From the IMG/VR virus record IMGVR_UViG_3300010158_000028, positions 97,183-161,182 of that record: a stretch of 64,000 nucleotides of DNA, one strand, 5' to 3'. Shown piece after piece: positions 62,680 through 64,000 of the stretch. A program made the translations under genes and the position numbers. The notes beneath the pieces were generated by a model. That model was not told the DNA's origin. It searched no databases and worked only from the letters and a program-made list of their open reading frames with translations. Source of the stretch: a virus. Positions within the stretch are counted from its first letter, which is position 1. Every line of letters begins with the position of its first letter.

Positions 62680-63440
62680 TTTCTCTCAATGTCCTCTTCA
62701 ATACATTTGATACCATATTGTATTTCAATAATCTTACATGGTTCATCAAATGGGTTTGTTAATTGGTGCCATCCACCAACTGGTATCTTTATATTACTAT
62801 GTTTATATAAAGTTTGTGCTGGCATTTTATAATCAGAATCTAACATAGTATTGACTACTGCACAACCTTCTGCAATATGCCAATACTCGGCACGATGTTT
62901 ATGTCTCTGTATTGATAAACTAGATTTAGGATTAATAGTAAGTTCTTTTACTTTAGTTCCTTCAATATCATATAATACACGATAGTAACCCCATGGTCGT
63001 GTTGTCTTTGGTTGTTGCCAATCTTGTAATATAACACTTGATGAATTCTTTTTATAATTACCACCAATACCAAATTCAAAATTAATACCTTCAATATTCA
63101 TCTCTGGTATATTTTTTTCTGTTCTATCACCACCATTCGCAAAAATAATTACATCATCGGGATATTTAATCCTTGCTTTTCTTAATAGGTCACATGCAGT
63201 ATTATCATTATCATTAAATACAATTACTTCATCAACCATTTTCATATTACTTACAATTGCATGGCGTTCATCGAAAGGTAAAAATGATTTACCTTTCTTT
63301 CGTTCTAACCATGCATCAGAATTAATACCTACAATTAAATGATCACCTAACTCCTTCGCTTCACTAAACATAGAAATATGACCACTATGAATAGGATCAA
63401 ATCCACCGGAAACAATAACAATAACTTTCTGCATAATCAA
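62676..63440 (-). CDS. Cytidylyltransferase-cupin fusion protein
   Basis: 254 residues, two domains. Residues ~5-135 are a HxGH nucleotidyltransferase: 'SGGFDPIHSGHISMF' with His18 and His21, then 'GINSDAWLERKKGKSFLPF' and 'DERHAIV', as in RfaE/glycerol-3-phosphate cytidylyltransferase-like enzymes. Residues ~150-254 are a cupin of the mannose-6-phosphate isomerase type: 'RPWGYYRVL', 'SLSIQRHKHRAEYWHIAEG', 'PVGGWHQLTNP'. Fusion of these two is unusual; the natural pairing for this cupin is with a guanylyltransferase of another fold. Probably makes or isomerises a sugar nucleotide for the adjacent glycosyltransferase. ATGA junctions join it to both sides. Confidence 0.82.
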   Translation of the reverse strand: MIMQKVIVIVSGGFDPIHSGHISMFSEAKELGDHLIVGINSDAWLERKKGKSFLPFDERHAIVSNMKMVDEVIVFNDNDNTACDLLRKARIKYPDDVIIFANGGDRTEKNIPEMNIEGINFEFGIGGNYKKNSSSVILQDWQQPKTTRPWGYYRVLYDIEGTKVKELTINPKSSLSIQRHKHRAEYWHIAEGCAVVNTMLDSDYKMPAQTLYKHSNIKIPVGGWHQLTNPFDEPCKIIEIQYGIKCIEEDIERK

Positions 63441-63868
63441 TCCTGAATGTTTATATTTGGGTATGCTTCTTTAATTAGTTTTGCGGTTAAGAAAGGAACT
63501 TTTAAATCTTTCTTAAATAGATTAACAAGTAATTCTGCTTCATCTTTATATAAAGATTCTAGTACCTGCATTAATAAATTACTTTGTTTTTTACCTACAA
63601 GTCCGGGTGCTTGTTGCGGGTGACCTTTAATAAACCGATATAGTTTTCTTACTTCATTTTGTAGATACATGTAATTCAGACCTGCTGGATCTTTTGATGG
63701 TCTATAATCGGGTATCTCTACATCAAATTGAATATCTTTCATAAATGCTAAAACTAAGAACTCACGGAATCTTTCACTATCATTCTTCCGTAATACATCT
63801 AATCGTTCTGCCTTTGTAGATGCCAACTTAAAATCATCTAGAATCTCAGAAAATAATTTAGAATTCAT
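63437..63868 (-). CDS. Conserved phage protein (143 aa)
   Basis: I use ATG 63868 (MNSKLFSEILDDFKLASTKA...). A TTG four codons upstream is possible, but a GAGG lies nine bases before this ATG. Helical, with 'FRLFIKGHPQQAPG'-style central part (here 'LYRFIKGHPQQAPGLVG') and 'LLVNLFKKDLKVPFLTAKLIKEAYPNIN' at the end. I recall such proteins (DUF6433-like) in aquatic T4-like phages; a role in replication is unproven. Overlaps the next partial gene. Confidence 0.65.
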   Translation of the reverse strand: MNSKLFSEILDDFKLASTKAERLDVLRKNDSERFREFLVLAFMKDIQFDVEIPDYRPSKDPAGLNYMYLQNEVRKLYRFIKGHPQQAPGLVGKKQSNLLMQVLESLYKDEAELLVNLFKKDLKVPFLTAKLIKEAYPNINIQD

Positions 63869-64000
63869 CAAGTGCCTCAAGTAAATTTACCAACCTGTTC
63901 GCAATCATATAATTCATAAACTGCTGTTTGGTTGCTGGTTTAACTTCTTCATATCTACTTATAATAGTTTTTACAAGAGATTGTGGAATTTCTGATAAAT
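63858..64000 (-). CDS. C-terminal end of a gene starting off window
   Basis: An open frame runs from the window edge to TAA at 63860-63858, coding at least 46 residues ('SEIPQSLVKTIISRYEEVKPA...' and a helical end 'LVNLLEALDEF'). The upstream part is not available, so the product cannot be named. It overlaps the start of the 143-residue gene by 11 bases. Confidence 0.6.
   Translation of the reverse strand, partial: LSEIPQSLVKTIISRYEEVKPATKQQFMNYMIANRLVNLLEALDEF

Noticed and set aside
1-64000. Integrase, repressor or attachment sites suggesting a temperate phage
   Set aside because: None found; all recognised genes belong to a lytic T4-like virion and replication set.

Overview
The window is a 64 kb piece of an AT-rich, densely packed genome of a T4-like contractile-tailed phage (myovirus). 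The T4 virion cassette is recognisable gene by gene: gp13, gp14, gp15, gp16, gp17, gp18, gp19, gp20 and gp67 read leftward in T4 order. They are followed by a baseplate block (gp8, gp7-like, gp6, gp25, gp5-like, gp27-like, gp53, gp48), a rightward block (gp4, gp2-like, gp54, gp26, gp51, a tail protein with a lysozyme domain) and the T4 replication/late-transcription cluster gp32-gp59-gp33-DsbA. The gene complement is closest to aquatic T4-like phages of the cyanophage/pelagiphage type: a SYANSA-repeat fibre locus, glycine-rich adhesins, and a DUF4815-type giant baseplate protein. The host is Gram-negative, because the phage encodes an outer-membrane beta-barrel and a SleB-type hydrolase. No photosynthesis gene is present in this window. 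The tmRNA architecture fits an alphaproteobacterial, some betaproteobacterial or a cyanobacterial lineage, but the host cannot be named from sequence alone.

Layout. 1-10.6 kb (leftward): prohead core genes, portal, tail tube and sheath, terminase, neck. A ferritin-like Dps gene sits between the two terminase subunits. 10.6-29.5 kb (leftward): a roughly 19 kb receptor-binding locus of SYANSA-repeat fibres, two S74 self-cleaving chaperone fibres, and pairs of paralogous glycine-rich and 350-residue proteins. 29.5-48.7 kb (leftward): baseplate wedge and hub. 48.75-53.86 kb (rightward): head completion and tail/hub genes, closed by a terminator facing gp32. 53.9-56.7 kb (leftward): gp32, gp59, gp33, DsbA, a membrane protein and SleB. 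56.7-58.0 kb: tmRNA locus. 58-64 kb: nuclease and unknown small genes, then a sugar-modification cluster (epimerase, glycosyltransferase, cytidylyltransferase-cupin fusion).

The most notable system lies at 56,741-57,510. It is a circularly permuted (two-piece) tmRNA on the minus strand. The acceptor half (T-arm, acceptor strand, encoded CCA) comes first and the coding half (tag ANESVYQLAA) comes second. The two halves rebuild a perfect 7-bp acceptor stem with the G3-U70 alanine identity pair, and a 7-bp P2 helix. The intervening segment, normally short, is filled by an HNH homing-type endonuclease gene whose stop codon ends one base before the mature tmRNA 5' end. That endonuclease has two perfect tandem T4-type late promoters placed inside an inverted repeat that would mask its ribosome-binding site in read-through transcripts. 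This is the logic known for T4 I-TevI and other T4 late genes. Late transcription would therefore start between the two tmRNA halves and could make the coding half separately from the acceptor half.

Transcription: perfect or near-perfect late promoters (TATAAATA) precede gp13, gp18, gp67, gp48, the 753-residue fibre and the HNH gene. Most genes abut or overlap (ATGA, TAATG), so they are probably translated from long polycistronic messages.
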